This document shows, one piece after another, positions 23,249 to 34,769 of a stretch of 64,000 bases of DNA. Below the pieces are notes generated by a model. The model saw nothing but the letters and a program-made list of their open reading frames with translations. It had not been told where the DNA came from and made no database searches. The position numbers and the translations under genes were made by a program. How positions within the stretch are numbered: the first letter of the stretch is position 1; each line of letters opens with the position of its first letter. Source of the stretch: Phallusia mammillata (lineage: Eukaryota; Chordata; Ascidiacea; Phlebobranchia; Ascidiidae); the NCBI GenBank assembly GCA_003260075.1, contig QLIY01000006.1:404629-468628 (forward strand). The letters are read 5' to 3'.

Positions 23249-26200
23249 CTACTGATAGTGTGGATTGGTATATAGGCAAACCGGGGATGTATAAAACCTG
23301 TCTTGTTCTTTAACAACAGATTGGTGCCACAGCAAAGTGGTAATTGCTTTTCTTCCTTTCATGTTGCAATTCTAAAAAAACAATATACAGACAAATCCGG
23401 TTAATCGCATAATCCGTTTAATTGCATCACAATTAAAAATCCCAAACCGTCGCCCATCGTTTGTTAACAAAATCGTCCGGTTAAGCGCATACGTTTATCG
23501 CATAAACTATTCGCATCGATTTTCAACGAAATATGCGATTAACCGGATTGATAATCTCTATGTGAAAGTCGAACAGACCGAGTTTTTCCAATAAAAAACG
23601 ACGATATGATAGTAAAATCCTCCGGAGAAAATGTACGCGAAAAAGACGTAGATGCGTGTTTGCATTCTACACCAAATAAAGCAACTAATTTCAACGTTGA
23701 AAATGACACGTCTCGATCATAAAATATTTTGGAAAAGTTATTAGGAGATTAAATCGGCGTTCAGTGTACCGCTGTTCGATAACAAGGAGTCGTTGTCTCA
23801 AAGCCGTGCATATTGATCCTTTTTCTTGGCTTATCTAATCGCCAATGATGATATAACAAGCGTTTAAAAAAAGAGTTCAACGTGTTAAAATTATTAAACT
23901 GGTGTTCCGGCAAAGACGCTGATTGTAAAATTTTCTATTTAAACAATGTTAAATATAAAACAAATGTTTAAAAATGCTTTCTGTTATATTGTTCATGACC
24001 CGCCAAACACGTAATGGTTGTAAAAAATGTTAGATCGCAAGTAATCACTCTATGTTGTTTAGATTTACGTAATTGGTAACGTGCCAATGATTACCATATT
24101 TTATATCTTCTATTCGTGACCTTGCGCAACTTATCAGGTAGAACACCGATTAAGAAAGGCATTGATTCCTCTAGTATTTGTTGCTGCTTTAAATTTTCGA
24201 AGCAACGATCACACGTTGATCACGTGACAGTCACGCTAGTCCAGCAGCTGCAGTTTTGCTGAGTAAGCTAGAAAGTAGCGCCACAATCCGAGCCTTTGAA
24301 GTTTTGCTAAAATCAATTATTCTTTTTGTCAATAGGATAACGGGTTATAATAGAAACTGATGNNNNNNNNNNNNNNNNNNNNNNNNNNNNNNNNNNNNNN
24401 NNNNNNNNNNNNNNNNNNNNNNNNNNNNNNNNNNNNNNNNNNNNNNNNNNNNNNNNNNNNNNNNNNNNNNNNNNNNNNNNNNNNNNNNNNNNNNNNNNNN
24501 NNNNNNNNNNNNNNNNNNNNNNNNNNNNNNNNNNNNNNNNNNNNNNNNNNNNNNNNNNNNNNNNNNNNNNNNNNNNNNNNNNNNNNNNNNNNNNNNNNNN
24601 NNNNNNNNNNNNNNNNNNNNNNNTTAAGAGTGTGTGTGTGCGTTTCTACTGTTTCTTTAACACACTTAGGCGATTGCACCATAGCCACGACAGTTAGGAA
24701 GCATGACGTCATGTATTGCGCTGAGAGCAGCAATTTTTTCAATTCCCGGCAACAAAAGAGAGAAAATACTGCTCCGTTGCCATAGTTGAGCGTCACTGCA
24801 ACTTTGTTTCAGCTGGGGAAGTGAAAATGAGCACTTTTGTAAACGGCGTGTACTGTTTACATAGCAACCAGATTATCGCATAATCCGGTTAATCGCATCA
24901 AATACCCTTGGCAAATCAATGATGCGATCAACCGGATTCGTCTGTATTAAGTAGAAGGGTGGTTTAGCATTTATTACTGGTGCACATACACTATGGTTTG
25001 TTTCAAAACTATATATTCCCTACACAATTCAGGGCTAATAGGGCTACAGGGCAAAACAAACACCCGGCACCTTAAAATAGCATGTTCTATAAACTGCCCG
25101 AAATTCATGCAATTCAAAATTGTTAATACATTTCCCCTATTTTAGGAATATGGTGGGGCTAAAGATTTAACACATCAATAGACACCTCAAAATGGTGTAT
25201 TCTATTACCTTTCTGAATTTCATCCAATTCTACTTGGGTAAATGTTGGGACTACAGGGTAAACCACAACAATCGACAAATTCTACAAACTGCCTATATTT
25301 CATTCAATTCAGACATTGTTTAATAATTCACCCATTATATAGATGGCTAATGAGGTAAATTTTGGGCTATCCACTCAAACGAAATGAGAAAGACAGCAAT
25401 GTAGGACTGGTAACCATGTACTTTACTTTACAAAAACTGACCTGATCAAAATCAGGGGGTTTCCATACAGCAGTGCCTTCAATATAATTATTCACCATGG
25501 AAAAAGGATTTGGAATGCTGAACTCGCCTAACACAACAAGTACGTTGTTGTAGACAAATGGAGTAAACCTTCCAATTTTCGCATCTTCTGATATATTGTG
25601 TGACCATTTTTCATTGACTGGGTCAAATCTGCAAATCTGTACAGGGAAAACGTTTTTTGTCCTCTTAAACTTATACAATATATATATATATTGTATACAA
25701 TAATATATTGTCTACCATGTTCACTAAAACATACACATACAATCCATGCCTTCAAAACCAACAAAGTAAAATCAATATGGTTAAGAGTTGTGCTCACCAA
25801 AAATCTTCCTGTTCTTGTTTTTTTGTTGCCCAACAAGTAAATCATGTCATTGAAGACAATCTTGAAAACAGAAAAACTGACGTATAGGATGGTAAAATAT
25901 CCAAGTACAAGATGTATAATAACACAAACCATCACAGCTTTAAATCTATTCAGTTTTGTGCAACTTACCATGTCAAAAGGCTTGAGCAAAAAAAAATTAT
26001 GCAATGGCAATATTATGACTGGGAACCAATATTTCTTCTTTGTGCTGTATCGACGCATTACAGCAAAACTTGTATTGGACCGATAGCTAAAAATGTAGAT
26101 AAATTCCCTCCAAGCCGTACAGTTAAAATTTTGTGCATCTAAACACAAATATTGTTTCATTATTGTATGTTATCTAGCAAATTCACAGTTTTTTTAATAG

Positions 26201-29200
26201 GATTTGTTGGTGCAAAAACCAAACAATAAAAAGTGACAGACTGGCTTAATGGTTTTTTTTGAAAATAAATCATTTGATTTTATTGGAAGTAAACGAATTG
26301 TTTTTTGACAATCACTTTTATTCATGTCTGTATAAGGTTTGCCCAAAAATATTAAGACAAATGACTCAAGTTTACATTTTAGCAAAATGTTTTTCTAACA
26401 AGCAAATTTGCTACGGGCATATGAGAGTCCCCCATCTTAAAGAGGGGGAGAAATGTTAGTGTTATTGTGATGTAGGATATTAACCTGCGGGAAAAGTTGA
26501 TTCTTCAACCCACATGTCTTCAGAGAACTTTAATCTTTCAATCTTTTGTGGAAATTTTCCATTTGAAGTCACGCCACCTGTAAAAGATAACATAAATAGT
26601 ATAACAGAGTTCTGTTACCAAGAAGTCCAAAAATCTCAAGTAGAAGGACAAGTAGTTTTAATTATGGACCCCCTTTCCTGAAGGGGACACATTTTTATTT
26701 GGTGGTGGCTAAAAAGGCAGACTTGGACAACTAGATAATTCTAGTTTTCTAATTGGGCAAATTAGAGCAAAATGGCGGTAATTCTAGTTCTAATCTAATT
26801 TAGAATTATCGAGTAAGCTCTAATTCTAATCTAATTCATAGTTTTCCCCAAATCGCTAGTTTGTCCAAGGGCACTTTTAGGCGTGTGATCTGAACATGCA
26901 TTTTGTAAGCAAAGTGCACAAAAGCATGTATAATTAACAAGACCAAACTACATCACTGAAACACGTTTTTGAGTGAAATTCGGCACTCAGCTCCGTTCAA
27001 ACATGTTTTAGATGCACCGAATCGTATTGTTTTAAATGTGCAAATCTACAAGTTCAAATTTGAAACAAACTAAAGTTGGTTGACTTAAATCTAATTCTAG
27101 TTTGAATTCTAGTTTAATTTCTAGATTTTGAGAAAATTCTAATTCTAATCTAATTTGCAAAAAAGGAGATGCTCTAATTTTAATTCTAATCTAATTTGAA
27201 AAACCGAAAAAAAATCTAGTTGTCCAAGTCTGTAAAAAGGGCCCAATACAAAATAAGTGTAGGGATAGATTAACATTTCAAAATAGGTTGTAGTGTATGT
27301 ATAATGGCAAAATGTACTAAGCTACCTTTCTAGTTCCTCAAAAATTAGGTCACAAAATTACATGGTTTGCCAAGCACGAAATATTTTACCATCCAACAAA
27401 ATGGACAAAATTCAAAACTGAATATTTCAGCTCTTAAAATTGTCCAATAAAGAAAGGGTTGGCAAATTGTCTCTACCATCAACTAGAATTGTCTCTACTT
27501 AAAATACACTGTGTCCTGTTGTGAAATGATTTACACCTCAACTTACCCACAACATACAGACTGTCATCTATTGCAACCATATGATGGCTGTGTCGGGCAA
27601 CACACAATTCAGGACCTTCATACCATCTGTGTGGACTTGAGGGATCAAAAATAACTGTTGCTGAGGATGTGATCTGCTGCCCCCACGATGTATACTGGCC
27701 ACCTTTTAAAACACGAATTATGTTGACACTAACGACATGGCAAACCATTGCTTCGTACAACTAAACCATACCTGTTATATACAGCTGATTATTGAAAGTG
27801 ACAACACAAAAGTTTGAGAACTTCCGAAAATCTACCAAAAGAAATTGGTCATTTTATAATAATTATTTAAATTTTTTGGGGGGATTCAGATGAAAATCTT
27901 TGCTTCAAAATTACAATTTAAAACAGTTTTACTCACGAATTGGCAGCTGGCAACAGTATTCTGTACTGAACCATGTTTCAGGATTGATTGAATTTATGTC
28001 ACACTCACTTTCTGGATAGTTTGGTTTCACTCTATACAATTGTCACAATTCATTTAAAATGGCAACCAGTTGAGCTCAGAAGCCAAAACATAGAATATTA
28101 AAATGTAACAAACATTGTTTTTTGTTTGTGTTTAAAGACTTACTTACTTGACAACATTGAGGTAAGTCGTACCTCCAATTGTCCGAGGAATAACAGCCAG
28201 CATAATCTAAAAAACATACAAAATTTTTAGGTAACATACCATCGAAATAACACTAAACTCCATTTATATGCCTCATTTTCATTTACTACATCAAATCGTT
28301 TTAAGCTTCATTAAACATTTTGATTAATATAAAGTACATGAGGTCCCTACCTTTTCATAACAATCTCTCAACTTGTCCCCGCAAATTGTAAATCTTGATT
28401 CAACTGGCAATCCTTCCGTGTTTGTGATGATCGATTGCAGCATATCGCTTGTGTCATGTATGTATCGAATCTCGATTTCATTTTTACTTAATTTTTGACT
28501 AGTTTTTGACAGATAGTTGATGCATGAAATTATTTCATTGGGGGACATCAGTGAAGCTCGCAAACATTTCCTAACTACATTTGGTGTTTCTATCCGGCCT
28601 TCCCCATTATCCCATTTCATAATTGCTTCAAATACCTTTGTCAAAACATTGGTTGGTAAGTTAGTGTGTATTTCAGTGTTGGGCAAAATGGGTGTTGAAT
28701 GTAAGATTGGACAAAGCACAAATTAATCAATAGTAGATTTAATATTATTAATTTAAAGGGCAGTTTATGTTCATAATTGTTTTTCATCTTACCGTTTTTT
28801 CTGTTTTGGCACACAGCTGATCACTGGAAAGGTAATCGCACAACAAATCAGATGAAACACAGCTGAAAGAGTTTGATTTCATAATTTCCTCTAGATGGCA
28901 GAAAGCAACTTGCTCTGCTTCTTGCAGCAGATTGTTGAAACAATACCTCCTTGCAAATTGTAATGTCTCAAGGCAAGTATCGAAAGTTATTGAGGCAACC
29001 TGAACAAAACATTATCTTGTTAACTAAAGAATATAGTGCAGATAATAAAAGGTCTTTCATACTAAAAACCCATGGCATCGATCCCTTGTTAACCAAAAGA
29101 TTAAAACCTGTTTTGGCACAGTTCTTTAGGAAGAAACTGACTGACATAAACAGTGCTTGAGAGGTTTGCAAACATTATGACCTTTTTGTGCCGACATAGA

Positions 29201-32200
29201 TAGGACAGGAATAAAGGTAAATTTAGTCAACTATGCTTAAAACTTTCATTCCACAATTTCACATACCAATCAATAATGTGAATTTAATAATCTTAATAAT
29301 CTTTTTTGTATCACATGAGAACAAACCAGTTTTAGACAGTAAACCAAAATCAAGATCCAACATAATTTTGGTCAAATGTTGAATCAAAGCAGTGGTGGGA
29401 TTCAGCCGGTTCGCACCAGTTCTATAGAACCGTCTCATGAATTTTTATGAGTTCAGCGAACAGGTTAGCATTACTGGTTACTGTCAATGGACTTTTGTAA
29501 CAGAACCGGCTAAAAATATCACTTTTGTGATAGAACCGGCTGACAAAAAAATTGAATCCCACCACGGGGGGGGGGAAAAAATCACTTTTGTGATAGAACC
29601 GGCTGACAAAAAAATTGAATCCCACCACTGAATCAAAGTAAAAGTTTGTATTAACCAAATGTGTCTGTGCAGCATCAATTAGATCTTCTGGAACCAACAT
29701 CCATCTTCCAGCCACAGCTATACTTCTTGCACTATCAAAGTCCAGTTTGATCTCAGCGGTATAAAGATATCCGATCAGCATTCTATGAGGGAAGCATGAA
29801 CGCATCCAAATCAATTTTTAAACAAAAGGCAACAAACAAAGGCTTCTATTATTACCTAAGTGTTGAGGTTCCAATGTCTTGCAAAACTACCTCTTTTGCA
29901 TAGGATTCTCTGTATGCCAATGTACAGAACATTGCATGGAAATATTCACCAAAGCTGGCTAATAGTTCTCTGGTAAAACAAATTTTATTATTACCTTTTT
30001 TCTCAAAACAGTGTTTACCATAAGCTCTTAACCTAAGATTGTTTATTTACAAAAGTATTATAAAACAACAAAAAAACTCACTTGTGACACGGAAGTTTGT
30101 CACCTTCTTTAGTACAAAGTAAAATATTCCATTCTGAATCTAGCTCCTGCTGGGACTGGACTTGTAGGTAATATTTTAGCCTGAAAATAGTGCACTACTC
30201 ACTGTGCGTACTGCTCATCTGATTTTTATGTTTACCCAACGCATGTGACCATGGCCAATGAATACTGTTTAAATTTGACTAATTATTTTCTGCACTTATG
30301 AGAGCTTATGCTTAACCCAGTGTAATGTGATAGTTGAATAGAGAGTAACTAATACTTACTAAAAGATCTAATGCAACTGCAACATTGCAAAAATGTTGGG
30401 CACAATATAAGCAAACATTAGGTTTAAATTTTTTTGCAGAAATTGGTGCCACACTTTAAATCCTTACAACTAATGTGGAAACTTATTTAACCCTACTTAG
30501 GTTGCACAGACTCTTCAAAGTCATGTTGTGAAATGTGTATGTAAGGTAGCATCATTTCTTCCTCTGTAAAAACCTCTTGGAATAACGATGATGTTGATGA
30601 GCGATTTACATATTGTGCAATCACAACCTTCTTTGAGGATAAAATCCCTTCCAACTCCCATTTTGTAGCAGCTTTTAAATATCTGTGGACACAGTTTTTG
30701 TTTAAGAATACCGTCACACTAACTCGTCATTGCGTGATAAAGAATTAAAGTTTTTAATATGATTCTTTTAAAAACTGGTTACTGCAGTCACAGTATAATT
30801 TAAATTAATCAATCTTTGGTTCAAGCAGTGCCAATATAGGGTGCTTTGGTCAGCCTTAAAAGCATGCATTTTTCAAGAATGGGCAATACATTGTTGCAAA
30901 ATTGGCTCAAAATTATACTTCCCATTTTGAATTTACAGCAAGTATGCAATGTCTAAATAAGTATGCATATGTTTACCCAGTGTTGAAACCATGATGGCAT
31001 TATTTGTACACTAACTAACCCTATTAAATTCTCTTTAGGAATCCTTATCTCTCCCAAATAAATAAAGTCAATCAGATGTTGTACCACCAAAGGATTCATT
31101 TCATCCTCAAGAATCTGTACAACCGAGTCTAGAAAAAAGAGGGAGTAACAAGCTTTCTTGTAATTTTTAATAAGTCCAACTAATATGACAATACATGCAT
31201 TACTGATTCCAACATACTCACATACAAATAAAATGTCACCTAACTGTTTTTATCTCTCAATTTTTTTCTCTTGAAATATCCTGATCTCACTTTTAGCACC
31301 AATGAATGACAATAAAAGTGTTGGTTGTTACATCGTATTACCACATCAGTCAGTGTACCTTTAAAATTATTACTTGTTTAAATTATGTATCACTTTTTGT
31401 GTGAGCTTTATTTGACAAAAATGATGCAAACCCTGGATTGGCACCAAGTACTGTAGTTTTACTGACACTTTTTAGTACGCTCTGTGTCTTGTTACTCATT
31501 TGGTCATGTTCAGTTGCCAGAATTAACACAACATAGTTGTAAAAAAAACTTTGTTTTCAATTTCTTAAGGCATTGATTTGCTAATACATACTTGGTATAT
31601 TACTTACTTGATTGTCGCATTGTGTTAAGTTTTAAAAATAGTTTTCCATAGTGATTTTTTCCATTATAAATTTTTGTCACTGGTGTTTTCTTGGAATAGA
31701 AAGCTTCATATGATGAGGCCATTCTATTGACTTGCTCAATTTGATTGGAATCCTCACATTTAAACTCTTTCAATGCTGACAGGTTTTGTCCCATTGTTGC
31801 CTGCTCGATGCCTGTAGAAAAAATGGTAATGGTGGTGGTTTGAAATATTTTAGTTGTAACAGTAAAGGCGTTCAAAAAATATTTTAACAGAGCATAACTG
31901 CATTTAAAGTTTGATTGTCCACGTTGGTTTGTTATTGTTGCAACAAAGTGTGTATGGAGCGATTATCTATTCAGTAATGTAAAAAGAAAATTTTTTTACA
32001 AAAACTTTGTTTCAGCAAAAAAACAAAACAATCAACTTCTAAAACATAAGCATAAAAAAGTAACAAATACAAGGCACTAATTACAATATGCGTTCAAAGT
32101 TGTTATGTTGCAAAAGTACAATCTAATGTGACTTACACTACACTTTAAGTTTTACCTTAGTTCCACTTAAATAGAAAACATTTGGATGATTGTTATTCGT

Positions 32201-32525
32201 GCCTTGTTATTATTTGTTGTTCTTAGAACACCGATTTTTCACGTGCAACCGTCCTTATTTTTGTTTACTAACAAGTTATTTAAATCCGATGAGTGTGTCT
32301 ATGTTATACCGTGGTTTCTTTATTTTTGAAGCAAACGCCGGAATCTTTATTGTACAAAAATACGTACGAAATGTATATTTATATTAAAGGCTGTTCGGCA
32401 TCAGATCTTTTTATTCTTGACTATTTTGTGAGCAAAACTTATTTCTCTACGGTCATGACGAACACACTTTCACTTCGCCGATGAATCGATAGTTTTTTAT
32501 TGTTCTCACCTCGTCCAACAATCAT
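23249..32525 (-). CDS. Tandem-BTB, BACK and kelch-repeat protein
   Basis: I joined 17 exons with consistent phases: 32510-32525, 31608-31811, 31020-31128, 30497-30682, 30082-30180, 29856-29969, 29656-29782, 28793-28999, 28351-28635, 28148-28206, 27937-28031, 27772-27831, 27547-27702, 26485-26577, 25969-26138, 25442-25636, 23249-23371 (765 residues). An in-frame Met at 32624 would add 33. A first, diverged BTB-like domain (about 18-125) ends YLKAATKWELEGI. A second (about 185-285) contains LPCHKELLASFGEYFHAMF, followed by BACK (about 286-395) and kelch repeats (about 450-725) with GG, Tyr and Trp spacing. BTB-BACK-kelch proteins usually act as substrate adaptors of cullin-3 ubiquitin ligases in the cytoplasm (family knowledge). 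The final exon rests on splice sites and an open phase only and is the least certain. Confidence 0.85.
23388..24944. mobile_element. TA-flanked pogo/Tigger-like element, non-autonomous as seen
   Basis: Left end CAGACAAATCCGGTTAATCG and right end (inverse) CAGACGAATCCGGTTGATCG form terminal inverted repeats, with related subterminal copies near 23540 and 24870. A TA dinucleotide lies on both sides, the target duplication of Tc1/mariner-pogo elements. The middle is unknown (N at 24363-24623), so a degraded transposase cannot be excluded. It lies in the last kelch intron. Confidence 0.8.
24363..24623. other. Assembly gap (261 N)
   Basis: A run of N inside the pogo-like element; the missing sequence cannot be assessed. 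Open frames spanning it are meaningless. Confidence 0.99.
26718..27232. mobile_element. hAT MITE in a kelch intron
   Basis: Ends CAGACTTGGACAACTAGAT and ATCTAGTTGTCCAAGTCTG are perfect inverted repeats. The 8-bp duplication TAAAAAGG is exact (26710-26717 and 27233-27240). The interior is built of short diverged repeats of CTAATTCTAATCTAATT type and has no coding capacity. Confidence 0.93.
29390..29630. mobile_element. hAT MITE in a kelch intron, with internal G run
   Basis: Ends CAGTGGTGGGATTCAG and TTGAATCCCACCACTG are near-perfect inverted repeats. The target duplication AATCAAAG is exact (29382-29389 and 29631-29638). A G run at 29566-29575 and a repeat of the preceding 55 or so bases lie inside the right half; this internal duplication is probably an assembly product. 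Confidence 0.92.
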
Positions 32526-32646
32526 CCTCGGTAAATGCCAAAAAGAGTTCTGCGATACAGTTTTGCCAACCACTAAGCGACTTGTGAATAAACTGCTGCC
32601 GAACGATTGATTGCATTTAAGCACAAATGACCGAAGTGTTTGACAT

Positions 32647-32866
32647 TACTACAAACATTTTATGAACACACGTTTCGCGCGTACAACAAGCCCAAAGCTC
32701 AGAAATTGAGTTCAATCCATCTTTGAACTAGTAGAAGCAACATACTTTTGGGGGGGGGGGGACTACAGACATTTTATGAACACACGTTTCGCGCGTACAA
32801 CAAGCCCAAAGCTCACAAATTGAGTTCAATCCATCTTTGAACTAGTAGAAGCAACATACTTTTGTG
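32647..32866. repeat. Direct repeat of about 103 bp around a G run
   Basis: 32647-32749 recurs at 32764-32866 with a few substitutions, separated by G at 32750-32761. It matches the contig-end pattern seen at 5 and 9 kb, but with G instead of C. Confidence 0.85.
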
Positions 32867-33011
32867 TAAATACATGAACAAGGTGTGTAGGCTATATAGC
32901 CTTATGTGCGCCGGCACGTAGGGGCAAGAGGGAGTACTCTTTTTAAACGGACAAAATGGTTCATAGTTGCGTGGCTGTGCGGAGATTTTTCATCGTTGAC
33001 GCAAATCTACT

Positions 33012-33064
<53 letters not shown>

Positions 33065-33125
33065 GACTTTTTTCAATAAAGAGTTGTCTTTGTTTGACCA
33101 CATTTTTTAATGCGGGGGGGGGGGG
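33012..33125. repeat. 52-base and 12-base G runs bracketing a displaced fragment
   Basis: G at 33012-33063 and 33114-33125 surround about 50 bases (33064-33112) that match 34074-34122. The fragment belongs about 1 kb downstream, so this is likely misassembly. Confidence 0.75.
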
Positions 33126-34249
33126 CTATATCTTTGCAAGTGGGTATTTGTCAAAATTTGACCCCTCCTGGAAAAATTTCTGCCGGCGCCCATGGATAGC
33201 TTAGCGATGTACCATGTATAATAATAGATGTGTATTGCAAAATAGCATCGCGAATGTAGCCGCACATGTCAGGTACGTATAATCGGATCGCCAGCACTCA
33301 ATATGATTCAAACTTAACTTTTTAGAATTTTTATTTAGTAATTGTTTGAACGGAATTTTTAAAACCCATAAATAACGTTGCTTAAAACCGAGGTGTCCAT
33401 CAGACCGGAGTTTTGAAGTCGTGTTCAAGCTTGAACTTGAGGTGAAGGCTGCGTTTGCGCTTGACTACACGTGCACGTTCGGCCATGTGTATGTAATAAA
33501 TTCACTAATTAGCAAAAAAGGTAAATATCTTTTTTCGTTAGACGCTTCAACTCGTTCAGTCCCGGCATGTACGTCGTTTTGTATCTGGAAAACGCGACGC
33601 ATGACGCTCCACTCATGAATGTTTTTGTCACAAATCTTATGTTGTTAAAGCAGTGGTTTTTAACCGGGGTTCGATCGAACCCATGACGAATTGTTTAAAA
33701 TTAACTTGCTTAAACATTACCGATTGTTCCTCTTGCATTAATGATGTGTGAGTATATCATTATCATCGGTATCACAAGCAAAGTTGTTCATGTCAACGAC
33801 ATATTCACCTACATTAAAGTGAACAGGAAACGTTCGCGTTTCACACAACTTCGATTCGTTTGCGTTTCAGACAAAAGTTACTGTACAGCACATGTATGTT
33901 GATATTTCTCTGTGTGGGATTGTTGTGTTGCTAAAGGTACGGCGATGTTATGATATCTTCATGTTTGCTTGTGTTGTTAAACATTAATGCGGTTAATATT
34001 TAGTTCTGGATGTTTGCGTGTATGAAAATCAAGTGAAACCAAGAAAAATACGTTTTTGTCTAACTCTAAGGATACTTTTTTCAATAAAGAGTTGTCTTTG
34101 TTTGACCACATTTTTTAATGCATGTATTTATAGCCTGAAGGTGTGGAAATATTAAATCAGTAGTATTCCGAACCATTGTCATGAGTTTTTTTTATTTTAA
34201 TGAAGAAGATTAAAATAGGTTTCGATCAACTCAGTCTCTTCGCATTACG

Positions 34250-34690
34250 AATCGCAACGGTTATGAAAAAGAAAATTCGTTTGCAAAGCTAACAAAAAAT
34301 TTAAATTGACAAGTCAATACAGGTCTTTGTCAGACACTATTGAAATGTTTTTTGTTACAGGTGGGGGGGGGGGGTTATGAAAAAAGAAAAATTCGTTTGC
34401 AACAAAAAATAAAGTTAATAAGCCGATCCGAGAGTGTTGGGTACAAATCTTTGTCAGACAATATTTAAAATGTTATATGCTAAAGGTCCTTTCATGCATA
34501 GCTAGGAGCGGGGGGGGGGAAATCGCAACGGTTATGAAAAAGAAAAATTTGTTTGCAAAGCTAACAAAAAAATTAAATTGACAAGCCAATACAGGTCTTT
34601 GTCAGACACTATTGAAATGTTTTTTGTTACAGGTACTTTCATGCATTGCTAGGACCAGCTGCAAATGCATTACAAATGCTTTGAACAACG
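34250..34690. repeat. Three overlapping copies of the sulfatase 5' flank
   Basis: The segment beginning near AATCGCAACGGTTATGAAAA occurs three times (about 34250, 34375 and 34520), separated by G at 34363-34374 and 34510-34519. Unit B has a single copy (about 44500-44660). The middle copy is closest to the unit B sequence, so parts of the two units may have been interleaved in assembly. Confidence 0.75.
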
Positions 34691-34769
34691 ATTGTTTTAT
34701 CAAAGGTAAAATCAAGTTTTAAAACCCCATGAAATACAGGATTAAAGAAGCATGCAACCATCTCCATTG

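Noticed and set aside
24329-24796. Open frames spanning the N block
   Set aside because: Most of their length is unknown sequence; the visible ends lie in a transposon.
25528-26160. 210-codon open frame on the minus strand
   Set aside because: It overlaps kelch exon 25969-26138 in frame but runs on through its donor, and crosses into the next exon in a different frame from the kelch repeat. Only the 57-residue exon is supported.
32190-32484. Overlapping plus-strand frames upstream of the kelch gene
   Set aside because: Short, overlapping each other in different frames, without recognisable content.
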